Shown here piece after piece: positions 24,121 through 35,200 of a DNA stretch of 64,000 nucleotides (positions are counted from its first letter, which is position 1; each line of letters starts with the position of its first letter). The notes under the pieces are model-generated. The model saw nothing but the letters and a program-made list of their open reading frames with translations, searched no databases and had not been told where the DNA came from. This DNA comes from Litomosoides sigmodontis (lineage: Eukaryota > Nematoda > Chromadorea > Rhabditida > Onchocercidae): assembly GCA_963070105.1 (NCBI GenBank), contig OY718808.1:9777398-9841397 (forward strand), read 5' to 3'. The translations under genes were made by a program, and so were the position numbers.

Positions 24121-25312
24121 TCACAAAATTCCCCAGAAGTGATGCGACGTGGAAAAAGAATTAATTGGACTTTGAAAATATGAAATGTACAAATAAGCGA
24201 TTAAAGGAAAGGATTTAGCGGTCAATTCACACAAATGACCGTCCAGCGTCATTTGTCCAGTGAGCGGTATAGTCAGAATATTGCTTTTTGTTGAACTAAT
24301 TATCATCTCTTCACTTCTTTCCTTCTTACTGCGATCAGCAAAAATTTGAATATTCAGAGTGCAATGAATGGAAACACCGGTACTTCCTGAGTTAACAAAT
24401 ACCATTGCCTGCAACGTATGAGGAATAGATGAAGTTGAAGTTAAATTTTGAAAACGAATTCCAACACTTCGAAAAGATATTTAATTAAAGATATTTAATT
24501 CTTTTTTGCACTGTTAGTTTCGTCTACAAAACGACCAATTAATTTCGCGGTCACTCAGGGTTTCTGTCAGTGTGCCTCTTTCACTTCATTGGATTCGCTC
24601 AATTGTCATAACACACATGTCATTTTTGATTATTGGCGGCAGCACTTTTTTTGAATTTCGTAAAGAGAAATTCAAATGAAATTTATAAAGGAAACTGTTG
24701 AATTGAAAATGAGTTCGGTGTAGTGGGAAAGCGATTTCAAAATTAAATGAGCAGAAAATGGTTAGTGACTGATTCAGATTCATTTTCGTCCATTTGGTAT
24801 AGTTAGTTATATTTAGGATTATTGGAATTGAAGTTAAAATTTATTTTAGTAAAATAGAACAAAATTTCGTCCTTGAAATAAAGCTTGCTAAATTATCCTA
24901 TTAGCTACTGATAATTGAAATTTACTTTTATTTGTTAATTTTAACGTCGCCTCATTATCTTTTGTGTAATCGATGTTCAACTAGCACGTGCTGTCGTCGG
25001 TAACTTCAAAATCAGAAATCATAAAGGTGGAAATCTTACCGCAATCTTACTGCATTGAGTAAGATGCAGCAAGATTGCAGTAGGAAATCTTACTGCATTA
25101 AGTTGCCTTCACTATAAATTTTACTTGTTCAAAGAGACTGTATGTCATGTGATTAATTATCAGTTTATCGTCCAATTTTGTCGAAAACATAGTAGCAATT
25201 GATAACAACTGATAGGTAGGTGATAATTCTTCGTTCATCGCAGATGCGCAATTGTACGGTCTTGGCGGAGAGGGCGAGGAGGAGGTTATTCCAAAGTTCA
25301 GCTTTTGCTTCA
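24121..25312 (-). CDS. Uncharacterised gene fragment, two orphan exon-like segments
   Basis: Two minus-strand open segments look coding but I could not build a full gene. Segment A, 25312-25125, follows a TAG acceptor, contains SPSPPRPYNCASAMNEELSP and LLSIATMFSTKLDDKL, and ends at a phase-0 donor CAA|GTAAAA. Segment B starts at 24408 after TTGCAG in phase 0, so it can join A, and reads AMVFVNSGSTGVSIHCTLN, then SKKERSEEMIIS and LTIPLTGQMTLDGHL. It has no clear donor before its stop at 24121. Neither matches a family I recognise. Segment B cannot be joined in frame to the kinase start at 23691, so it is not the 5' end of that gene. It may be a real small gene, a decayed one or chance. Confidence 0.3.
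25030..25104. repeat. Short inverted repeat with flanking direct copies
   Basis: GCAATCTTACTGCA (25041-25054) and TGCAGCAAGATTGC (25065-25078) are complementary at 13 of 14 positions around a 10-nt loop. Related direct copies (AATCTTAC with ACTGCATT) lie at 25031-25040 and 25086-25102. It could form a hairpin; its function is unknown. Confidence 0.6.
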
Positions 25313-26971
25313 CCTACCACCTATATGTGAATTCTATCGACTAATTACGATGTCAAGACGGGTAGCCTCCCATTACTCTTCAACTGTGCCAAAACAAACC
25401 CAATTGGTCGGAGTATTTTTCCCTCACTTGTCATCTCTCCCTTTGCCTTTCTCTCCCAGTCTCTTTCTTCCCCTTTGCAAATACGACTATTTCCGATTTT
25501 TCAATAGCTCAGTCCTATCTGCTTTCTCCTTCTTTTTTAAAAACTATTTGGACAAAATAAGATGTAATTCATCAATCAAATTTATGGAAAAATTAATTAC
25601 TTCCATCATTTCGATAATTTGCGGTAAAATTTTTAAAGCATTGCATTAAACTCGTAATATTTTACTTGGAAAGTTCAGCAATGCACTTGGGAGCTAAAAT
25701 GTGGGTGTTTTAGAAGAAGTCGGAAAAGGTGGGACGGAACTGAGGGTCAGCACTAAAAGAATTTGAAGAGAGTTTTGCGCAAAAGGAAGTGTGAAGAAAG
25801 GGCCAATGGAATGGCAATAGCAGAAGGATTGAGGGAGAAGTGAGAAGGCTTGCCAGAGGACAAGCGTGACTGACCGTTCTCTTCAATATATTGAAATTTT
25901 CGTGGGAACTGCTTCCGATTACGAGATTTCTAGTAATTAATTACACTTGCCACATTTTTCGAAGCACTAAGTCGGTTGGACGAGAAAAAGGGAAAGGAAA
26001 TGCCTTCGAAATGAGAACTGAGAAGACATAATTCCAAGTGTTAAAGGCGGAAAATATCAATAGCTCTGATCCATTCGCAGCGAAATTTCATTCATCACAA
26101 ATGCTACTTCACGTTGAAATATCGCCGCCTTAATTGTCGCAACTTCATTTTTAAATTTGCAAATTTCGCTTTCTTTGTCCGTGAATTGTAAATTTAAGTA
26201 TTGGAGATGTGGACATGTTTCAAATCAGAAATTTTAGTTTATTATACTCATAAATAATGATTTGAACATGTTAGTTGACATTACTGAATTCTTACCTTGG
26301 CTTGCAAGTAATACCACTGGATGATGGATTTGCAATTGTGTTAAAATTACTTGCATGAAGTATGCGTACTTAGGTGTATTGCATTTGGTTATATGTGGGT
26401 TTAGTCTAATTAGTTGAGGGATACGTAATATATAAGATTAATTTAATTACTTAAAGGATCTCCCAGAGGGAAAAAACGGAAGAGAACAAACAGTTGACAT
26501 GGAATGAGGATGAATCAAAGAATAAACATCTCAGCACTTCTCAATTAAAGCATAGCAACACAAATAAAAGTAAATAGCATCAGGAGGAGTTTTACTCAAT
26601 CGAAAAACCGGAAATGTGCTGAGTGGAGGAGATGGCGATGTTTATAAGCTAAAAGGTCGAATAACGCGTACATTTAAGCTAACTTTCTTCTGCTGTCGAA
26701 AAGCAGCCGCCAAATTTCAGTTTTCCAGCACTTTTTTTGCTTTCACTATTGCTCGTTTTTTGTGAAGGAAGAATGACATAAAATGTTTGCTATTGATTAT
26801 TGCGCTTTTGCTGCTTAATCGCTTAATTTACTAAATTCTACGCCGTTAAGTTATTTCTGAAATTATGCGACAAACTTTTCTCATTTTTGCCGAAAGCAAC
26901 TGAAAATTTGCTGGCATTGCTGTCAGACAAAAGATTTGAAAATATTGCAGCAATCATCTTAACAATAGTTG
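25313..26971. other. Intergenic region upstream of the EB-module gene
   Basis: About 1.7 kb. There is a pyrimidine-rich tract at about 25415-25480 and purine-rich sequence at about 25700-25860. No coding exon, RNA gene or mobile element is supported. Confidence 0.5.
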
Positions 26972-26972
26972 C

Positions 26973-26979
26973 ATTTCAG
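26973..26979 (+). promoter_or_regulatory. Probable trans-splice acceptor of the EB-module gene
   Basis: ATTTCAG ends 1 nt before the ATG that opens the signal peptide. No upstream coding exon is found, so spliced-leader addition here is likely. Confidence 0.45.
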
Positions 26980-26980
26980 A

Positions 26981-29137
26981 ATGCAACCCTGCTCCTCACT
27001 TCTTTTGCTGTTGCTGACAGGTACGATAACGTTTCAAGCCTAATTGCTCATCCCACCGCGGGCCTATCAATTACGTTGCATGCGTGTTGTCGTACACGCA
27101 GCGAGAAAATGTTAACTCACTCAATCGTCTGCAAATGCAATTCGCTTTAAAAATATACACCTAGTTCTCATACACACATGGCTTGGTCTTAAGACAGATA
27201 TGTTGAAGTATCTGAAAATCAATTAAGCTGTGAAATTATCTGCTAAATATTGCTCCCTCCGATGGCAGTACAATTCAGCTCTATCACCAATTATACCCTT
27301 TCTCTTTCCATAAATTTTTTACAATTAAAACTTGGAATCGATTAGTAATATCACGGAAATGGCAATTTCCAGGGCTAAATTTTGTACTGGGACAATGTCC
27401 ACTAGGTGGCACATCTCTGCCAAATGGTCATCGATGTGTATCGAATGCGCAATGTCAGAACATCGCGCCGGAATATTACTGCTACCAAGGATTCTGCTGC
27501 TCAGATAATTCAGGTTGTTGGAACTTTCTTCGTTTTTCAGGATGAGAAGCTACGCAAATTATTCTCTTATGACATTTTTAGTTTAGACACAGTAAAGACA
27601 GTACCATATGGCGGATACTGTACGATTACAGCACAATGTAGCACATTTGGCTCAAAATGCATTTCACATGTTTGCCAATGCGTCGACGGTTTTAAGTACA
27701 ACGGCTACGCATGTGTTGCAACAAGTACGGTTTTGCTTTTTTCTCCTAATTCTAAATTATACATAAATCTTGTGGATGGTAATGTAAACCGAACTACAGT
27801 AAGACTTTTAACCTTGAACTGTGAGTAAGCAGAGGCAATGTTTGCATAACATTTTTTATAGCTCCTGTCCTTTGTCCGGCAAATCAAATTTCGATAAATG
27901 GACAGTGTTACCGGAAAGTGAGTTACGGTTTTCTGTGCAATTTTACACAGCAATGCAGTTATGTCGGAGCACTTTGCACTGACGGAATTTGCCTTTGTCA
28001 ATTGGGTTACGCTTTTGACGGCAGGAAATGCATTTCGCGTTCTACGAGTTAGCCATTCAAGTTGTTAAATTTGTTTGATTAATGAATGGAATTAGTTGCA
28101 TCTATTTGATAATTATTCTTTAACTCAACAAATTAGATGAATGATTGCTGTGAGACAATGGGGAAGTAACAATTTTTTAGCTTTTTGAGACAAATAATTG
28201 GAATTTTTGAACTGATCAATTGGACAGGAAAAAAATTATTAAATTTTTGTTAAATTGAACAGGAAAAAAATTAAAAAAATTGAGTGGCAGAGATGTTAAT
28301 GAGATGTTCAAAAGGAGGGATTGGAAGAAATAATACTGAGCGTTGTTGTATAGGAATTCAAACATCATTTTTGCTGATAAAATTCCAGCGTGTCCTGGAA
28401 ATCAGATAGCCATCGGTGGACTATGCTATCCGTTTGCTCGGTTAGGCGAAACATGCATGTACAGTGAACAGTGTATTGATAAATGGTATCCATCACTTTT
28501 GTGCGCTAATGGTCATTGCGCAATCCGAATGGACGATGATCCTTCAAAGCGTAAGTTCCGGTCTGTTGACTTTTAGCAATGTCTCTTTAAAGCAATCAAA
28601 GAGCATAGGAAGGAAAGTAAGATAAAACATGAAAATTCGAGACGTCCGCAAGAATGCGGCGATCATAAATAGCTTTCTTTCTTACGCAAATAGGAATGAA
28701 GAATCTAGCAAGGTGCCACGATCGACGTGCGGAAGTGGAATATACAAATGGTACGGTGAAGAATTGCCTGTATTGGCCTTGCACTGTCGGTTACTTTTGC
28801 GAATACAATGAATCTCAAAATGGCGGGCAGTACATTTGCTGTGGTACCAATGCTAACAATGTTTATGGTTTGATTTACTGAAATTTTTTAGCAATTAAAT
28901 CTTTTGATGTAATTAGCTAAAATTTCGCTTCTGCAAAGTATTGATTCGTCTTTATGAGTTGATGTTACTAAAAGACGGAATGATTTGGTAATTTCAGGTA
29001 AAGTAAAGGTTTATCCGGGAACCAATAAGCCACTGCACTGTTCCACCGCTAACAGTTGCATATTTTTGGATACACCAAATTGTGTTATGTCACACCGATT
29101 CGGTTACAAAGTTTGTTGCTCAACTCTGAATTGTTGA
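26981..29137 (+). CDS. Secreted Cys-rich protein with EB-type modules (326 aa, 7 exons)
   Basis: Extracellular Cys-rich protein of nematode type; molecular role unknown. Exons are 26981-27020, 27373-27513, 27587-27724, 27862-28047, 28389-28550, 28694-28867 and 28998-29137. They total 981 nt, every internal intron is phase 1, and the frame ends in TGA. Exon 1 encodes MQPCSSLLLLLLT, a signal peptide core. Each following exon is roughly one Cys-rich module: CPLGGTSLPNGHRC with a GFCC end; VPYGGYCTITAQC with VCQCVDGFKYNGYAC; CPANQISINGQCYRK with ICLCQLGYAFDGRKC, both typical EB modules; CPGNQIAIGGLCYP; a WPCTVGYFCEYNES module ending YICCG; and a C-terminal module ending KVCCSTLNC. An in-frame TAG directly after exon 4 (28050-28052) is avoided only by splicing at A|GTTAGC, so a shorter isoform is possible. 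It is the second secreted Cys-rich gene in the window, but the phase-1 modular plan is the only likeness to the Kunitz/lustrin gene. Confidence 0.85.
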
Positions 29138-30703
29138 TGAGGCACTGAAATTTGCCACTGAAATTTTGAAATTTCGTGAAAAAATGATCGAAGTTATGAA
29201 AAACTTTTTGTACTTTTTCCTTCTTCTGTATTTCACAGTTATGGATGAAAGAGTGAAGTATCAGAGACTAATTCAGCATTTCTTGATAATCAGATTTTCA
29301 ACTTCACCACCACATATCCACTGTTTGTTAGTAGAGTGGGATATTTGTTGCATTATTAGTAGAAGAGAACCGCAGAGGAAAAGTCAAGGAATGTTCGATT
29401 ATTAATCCTTTTAAATGAACAGCAAATAACTTAAACTGTGAACCAATTTAAAATTTCAACTTAACAGCGTAGCAAATTACTGCAAGGAAATTTTTAGGCA
29501 AAGTTTTTGAAAGTCTTTGTCAAGAAATAAATAGATCAGAGTAGTTTATTTTTGTCAGCGTTTAATGGTGATTACAATTCCCATTCCGCTTCTAATTCCG
29601 CATTCCGGCATCTCTGCCGACATCTCTTCCATCGTTCAGTGAATATTAGTTGCGTTGAAAAATCGTAAAACGACATGATCACATCGTTACTGTGCAATGC
29701 GTGTCACCCCCTCAGACATTCACAGATTTTCTTTTCTTTTTTAAATTTCGAGATAATTAGTTTAGCAATAATAATATTTATCTAATCTCTGCACATCCCT
29801 TCACAGATTTGCTAACTTCTTTCACTCTATTAGACGCGTTGAAAAAAATTTTAATTTCTTTAAGTGCACGTAATAATTATTTTCGTCTTTTTCAATGCGT
29901 TCATGAATTCATCGATTCACAGCTTTATCGATGGCAATAAGTAATAACAGCAAGTTGTTTATTGGCAAAATAACTGTATATTATGTTCAGAATAATTTAG
30001 CAATGTAAAAATTGATTTCATTTTTGTTGTAATTTACATGAAACTCCTTCCAGCAACTTTTTCTGAATTTATCAAACTGTCAAATAATGCCAAAAGATGT
30101 GGATTAATAAATAACGAAGAAGTATAATTTGCAAGTGGTGATTTAATTACATTATTGGAATAATTAAAATTATCCATTTATTATTTGCTTATAAAAGAAA
30201 TGAAATTAGAGTAGCGAATTATTTTGAAGGGTAGTGGTAATTGAGTGAGAAATTCAATTTGATGAATCCATAAGTACTCAATTAATTAATTACCTACAAC
30301 CAGTTATTCGATGGTAAGTAGCAATAAGCGAAGCAATCATTACGATGTGGTATAAGCTATTAGTACAATTAATTAATTATTCACCACTTATTGTGCGAAT
30401 AAATTTATGATCATTTTTGCAAAAAAAATTTCTTCTGATGAATTGATTTTGCTGAGTGACATTTGATTTTTGACAAAAGATTTTTGTCTAATCGAATAAC
30501 CAATTTTGTATTGAGTCCCTTAATTATAATTAGCAATATTATTGAAATGAAATGTGTAAAAAGCTTGCATTTGCTTTCTGTTCTCAATTAAGTATGAGAT
30601 AACATAATTTTAATTTGGCTCGTCAGTATTTACGCAGCATTTGTTTACGTGAACTGGCAAAATTTTGAAAATTCTTTATTTGACAGAGTTATAGCGAGAG
30701 GTG

Positions 30704-30731
30704 CCGGATGGCATTAGTACTGGCCGTCCGG
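30704..30731. repeat. GC-rich inverted repeat
   Basis: CCGGATGG (30704-30711) pairs with CCGTCCGG (30724-30731), allowing one G-U pair, around a 12-nt loop. The surrounding 100 bases are clearly GC-richer than the AT-rich flanks. No tRNA box pair is seen. Confidence 0.4.
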
Positions 30732-32271
30732 ATCAGTTCCAACACATCGGTCGCATGAGGCTGTCGGCAGTGAAAATTTTCGATGCAGCAATAATGAAGT
30801 GCTGGCGGCATTTCTGTCGTATTCCCTTTTCGTTGATTTGTAAATTTTTGAATATTTTCATTTAATGAAGTCTAAGAAATGTAATTGAAATTGTCCAACA
30901 ATACTTTTCTTTAAAAGTATTGCATGGCAACCTGTGATGAGCATTTTTAACATCAATCTTTTGGTTGAAATTCTTTATTTGCCAGAAATGACGGAGTGGA
31001 AAAACGAACTTAACAAATATTATTTTTTTTAATTTCTGAAAGTGAAAGCTCACTACTCTTGGAAAACGGCGCCGCACGATTGTACGATTTCATCTAAACG
31101 AAGAGAAATTAAATAAAAGATTGTATTTATGTAACAGTTGCAATAAGATAAAAATGTGATAAAATGCGACAGTCGATTATCAAGCCAGTTTTTCAAATGT
31201 CCAATTTCTTTCCTTTTTTTCTACTCGTGCTCAATTGTTCTCTCTAACTCTTTAAAATGGCAAAGGTTAGCACTGAATTAAAAATTTGTCAGTTTTTTTC
31301 AACTTTCCATTTGCATATTTGCTGAAAGTGTCGGAAAAGAAAAAACTATTTTTCAGATTTTTTTGATTTTCCGCGCTTGCAGAGAATAGAAGCCGTATGT
31401 ACGGCATTGGAATCGATATTTATTTGAATTGAATTTGAAATTGGAAACGTGCCTTAATGCACCCGAAATTGTGAAAATATTTGTATTTGGTTTTTTTTGT
31501 CTCATCGCAATCACTACCACTGAGGAATTATAATTTTCATTATGCGCCGAGCAGTTAGGTCCCGGTGGACGGTAACTGATGTATGCCATGCCTTCTTCCT
31601 CAGCTCACTTTTGCAGGGAAATTCAGGAACGGTGATAGCTGATAGCGATTACGTATCATCGTGTCACAACGTTAGATCGTATCTTCCCATAATGCAACGT
31701 TGAAATATCAGCATCACTTTATCATTTCGAATTTTGCTTTACTTCATTTTTCATTTATCGCTTTTAATTTTTAGAACAGTTCCAAGCAAATTTTCATTAT
31801 CGCATCACTGAGTGAATTAATCAAGTGATACAGTATGAGGCACGCAATACCACATGTACTGTACATGGTGATTGTTTACGCTTACTGTTGAAAACATTTG
31901 CCGAATAAGAATCCGACGGTCTGCAATATTCTGTCCGTAACAAGAACAGGAAAATTTGTAAATGTACTGTTTACTGAAGTCAAGATTTATGTGGGAAATG
32001 AAAGAATTAATATGCAACTCCATCGATAACCGATTGAGGTATAAAATTTAATAATATTAGAATTAAATTAAAATTAATTCATTTCAGTATAATTTAAATA
32101 TTCATAATAAGGTGGCAACACATCTGAGATGAATTCATCAAAATCAGTTATTTCTAATTGTAACTGAAAATTGTTTGTCGTACAATGGGAATAACTCGTT
32201 TTAAATATGTAATTGCTTTTTAAACGTGTAATTTGCTCACTGCAATTCCATTGCTGCTAAATATTTCAACG

Positions 32272-32298
32272 ATAATAATAATAATTATTATTATTATT
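32272..32298. repeat. ATA/TAT trinucleotide palindrome
   Basis: Runs of ATA and TTA triplets meet to form an almost perfect self-complementary AT stretch. A related imperfect ATT array, broken by ACCGTTGCTGCT, lies at 33028-33071. Confidence 0.7.
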
Positions 32299-35200
32299 GG
32301 TGTTGTTATTCTGTTTATTTTCTCCTTGTTATTATTTTTCTTTTAATTATTGCATTAATCCTTTTTTATGCGTAGTTTTGGATTAAATTATAGACAGAAT
32401 TGTTTAGCATTACTTCAGTACACCTACTAATTATCAAACAATTTTACAAAAATTTTTGGAACAAAATTTTAAATGCAAATAGTGCAAGGAGAATTAGATT
32501 AGACCCGTAATGATACATAATGCTAGGAGCTTTAAAAGGGAATATTCAAAACTTTGAATTACAATAAACTGTAACGGTCAGTGGGATGAAACTTGCAGGC
32601 GTACGAATAGGAAATATTCGTTTCAGAACTGCAAGAATTAAATTTTATCCGAAAATGAGGATAACTGTGCTCTTTTAAATGTCTCTAATCTTCCATTTCA
32701 AAGCATTTCCAACATTTGCATGTTTCCTCAGTAACTTTTTCTTATTTTATTTCATATTAATTAAGTTAATTTAAATTTTCGCATCGCAAAAACTCCCGCT
32801 ATCTTTGATACTATTTAATAAGCAATTAGTAAACATTGCTTTCTAACACTTTGATGTAATTTTAAGCTAATCAATGAAACAACCTAATCAGATAAGAAAC
32901 TAAAAATGGGAAAGACTGAATTCTAGTTTAATTTCAAGTTCAACAAGCATAAATATAATTTTAGGCTCAACGCGTACTTTCACCTTTGGTTCATTCAAAC
33001 TTGCTAGTATTGTCACTGTTCTTTGGTCATTATTATTATTATTAATACCGTTGCTGCTATTATTATTATTTGGTGCTGTTGTTAATAGTAATGATAAACA
33101 ATACAATTATTACATAATAAATAAGAAAAATTATTAAAGTGTTAACATCTCTCCCTCTCTATCTCTCTGTCTCTATGTCTTCCTGTTTCTCCCTCTGTAT
33201 CATTTCGTCAGTGATAATAATTAGAAATCATTAAAAGCTTAACACATTCTTAATCAGTGGACGACATTACCTGCGGATCGTACCACGGCATTCGCAAATG
33301 GCACAAAGTAAATCTTTTAAAATTCTTTCCTTTCACGATCAACTTTCTGCGGAAAATTCCCCATCTTTTTTATAAATTCCCAATTTACAATAAAAATTTC
33401 CAGCTGTAAAAGTATACTTTTAAGAAGACTAAAATGCATAACATTTCCATTTCTTATATTTTAGCGCAGTAATTTTGAGGTTAAGTTATATACTCAAGTT
33501 TTTAATTAATGAAAGTTATATAACTTTCGTGAGTAATCTTTAACAAATTTAGTTTTAAATTTGCTACCCAAACGCTTATTGAGATTGCCACAACGATTTA
33601 GTGAAACAATGCATTTGGGATGTTTGTTCAGTGCTTTGCTGGCGCGGAATTCATTCCCTTTGAGAGAAGAATTAAAATGGCAATTGAAATCGCAGTTGAA
33701 ATCGTCTGTTGTCGTTAGTAGAAGAAAGATGGGAAAGGAATTTTTAATTGATATTTCGATTTCTTCTTCCTTATTTAGTAAATCTACTTTGAATAACTCC
33801 TTGAATTGTTACTGTTTACTTAGCTATAGGAAATAAATTACTTAATCAATTTGTATTGAATTTTGACAGTTGTTATTTACTGCAAATAGCAAATCACATG
33901 CTTAGTGGAATTTTTCAAAAAATTACACATCAATGATGAATTGGTGACAAAATCTGATAAATTTCTAATTAAAAAACTTAACGACCACGTCCCGTTGTAC
34001 GAGTGGAATGTCACTGGGAGGATGGTTACTGCAGGATCCTCAGAATGATAGCTTTGCTTTCTTCTCTTCAATGATGAAATTAATTAACAGATAATTCCTC
34101 CAACTTGCTGTTTCTTTGCTCTCAGTGTTGTTTGAGGGCATCGAAGTTGTGAGAACAAACATTTCATTGAAATTATCAGAAAAAATTCGGTGAAACAAAA
34201 AAGGCGAACAAAAGCCATGTTGACGACTTTATGTTCTTCGATTTTTGTCAGCAGTAGCGACGGCGATAATTATGGTTGTCACAGATTGTGTGAACCGTTG
34301 TTATCACTGCTCCTCTTATCATATAAGTGTGATAAGGCTATTCAGAGCACGGCAGGTCTTCTCATCTCTCTCATCCGCACATCTCCCTTTCATAGCAGTG
34401 GTTGATCAGGTAGATGTGAATGTAAGCTTTCAGGGGGAAAAGCAAAAGTGAACATAAAATGGGAAGAATGGTAGAAGTTAACCAATCGCAGATGATTGAC
34501 TGGAAATTAAACTAAATGGTCAGAAGTGGGTGGAATGCGATTGATTTGTCCGTGCAGTTTAAGCGTTCCACAAAAGAATTTATTTATAAATGGAATCGAT
34601 CTGTGGTTGCATTCTTATTTTCATTCTTAGGAATTAATTATTATTAAATCTCTGACATTGATGCAATCTTATATAAACGTTTTATTATTTTACATAATAT
34701 TGTCCGCGCGAATTTTCTAAACAATTCTAATTTCATTTTTGGGATTTTAAATCAAAATAATTTCAGCGCCTACTCTAACAGTTAGCTTTCATTTTCTAAT
34801 TTTTCCTAAAAATTTTCAAAATTAGTGGACGTACGTCTTGAACTGACACATATATGTATATATAAATTAAAATTTTCGTTTTCTATTTTCAATTTAATAC
34901 TTACGTGAAAATATTTGGATATGAATGGGGACCAGCATATCGATAATCAGATGGAATTGTGAAAAAGTAAACTAGTTGTTTATTTCAGTAACTACGGTAC
35001 GCTGGTATTTGCTGTTTCGTTTTTTTCCTTTCTTTTCTTATTTTTTCGAAATGAAAATGAAAGGAGAATACGTGAAAGGAAAGTTTTATAATCCTTTGAA
35101 ATGGGAAAGGATGGAAAAATGGTTAGATAACCTATTTCAGTCTAAATTTGTTTATTTATTTTCTTTTGATCGGTCTTCTTTCTTCCTTCTCGTCTAAATT

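Noticed and set aside
31353..31589. Minus-strand frame beginning MAYISYRPPGPNCSAHNENY
   Set aside because: The first 20 residues look protein-like, but there is no compatible second exon, and the rest of the frame is low quality.
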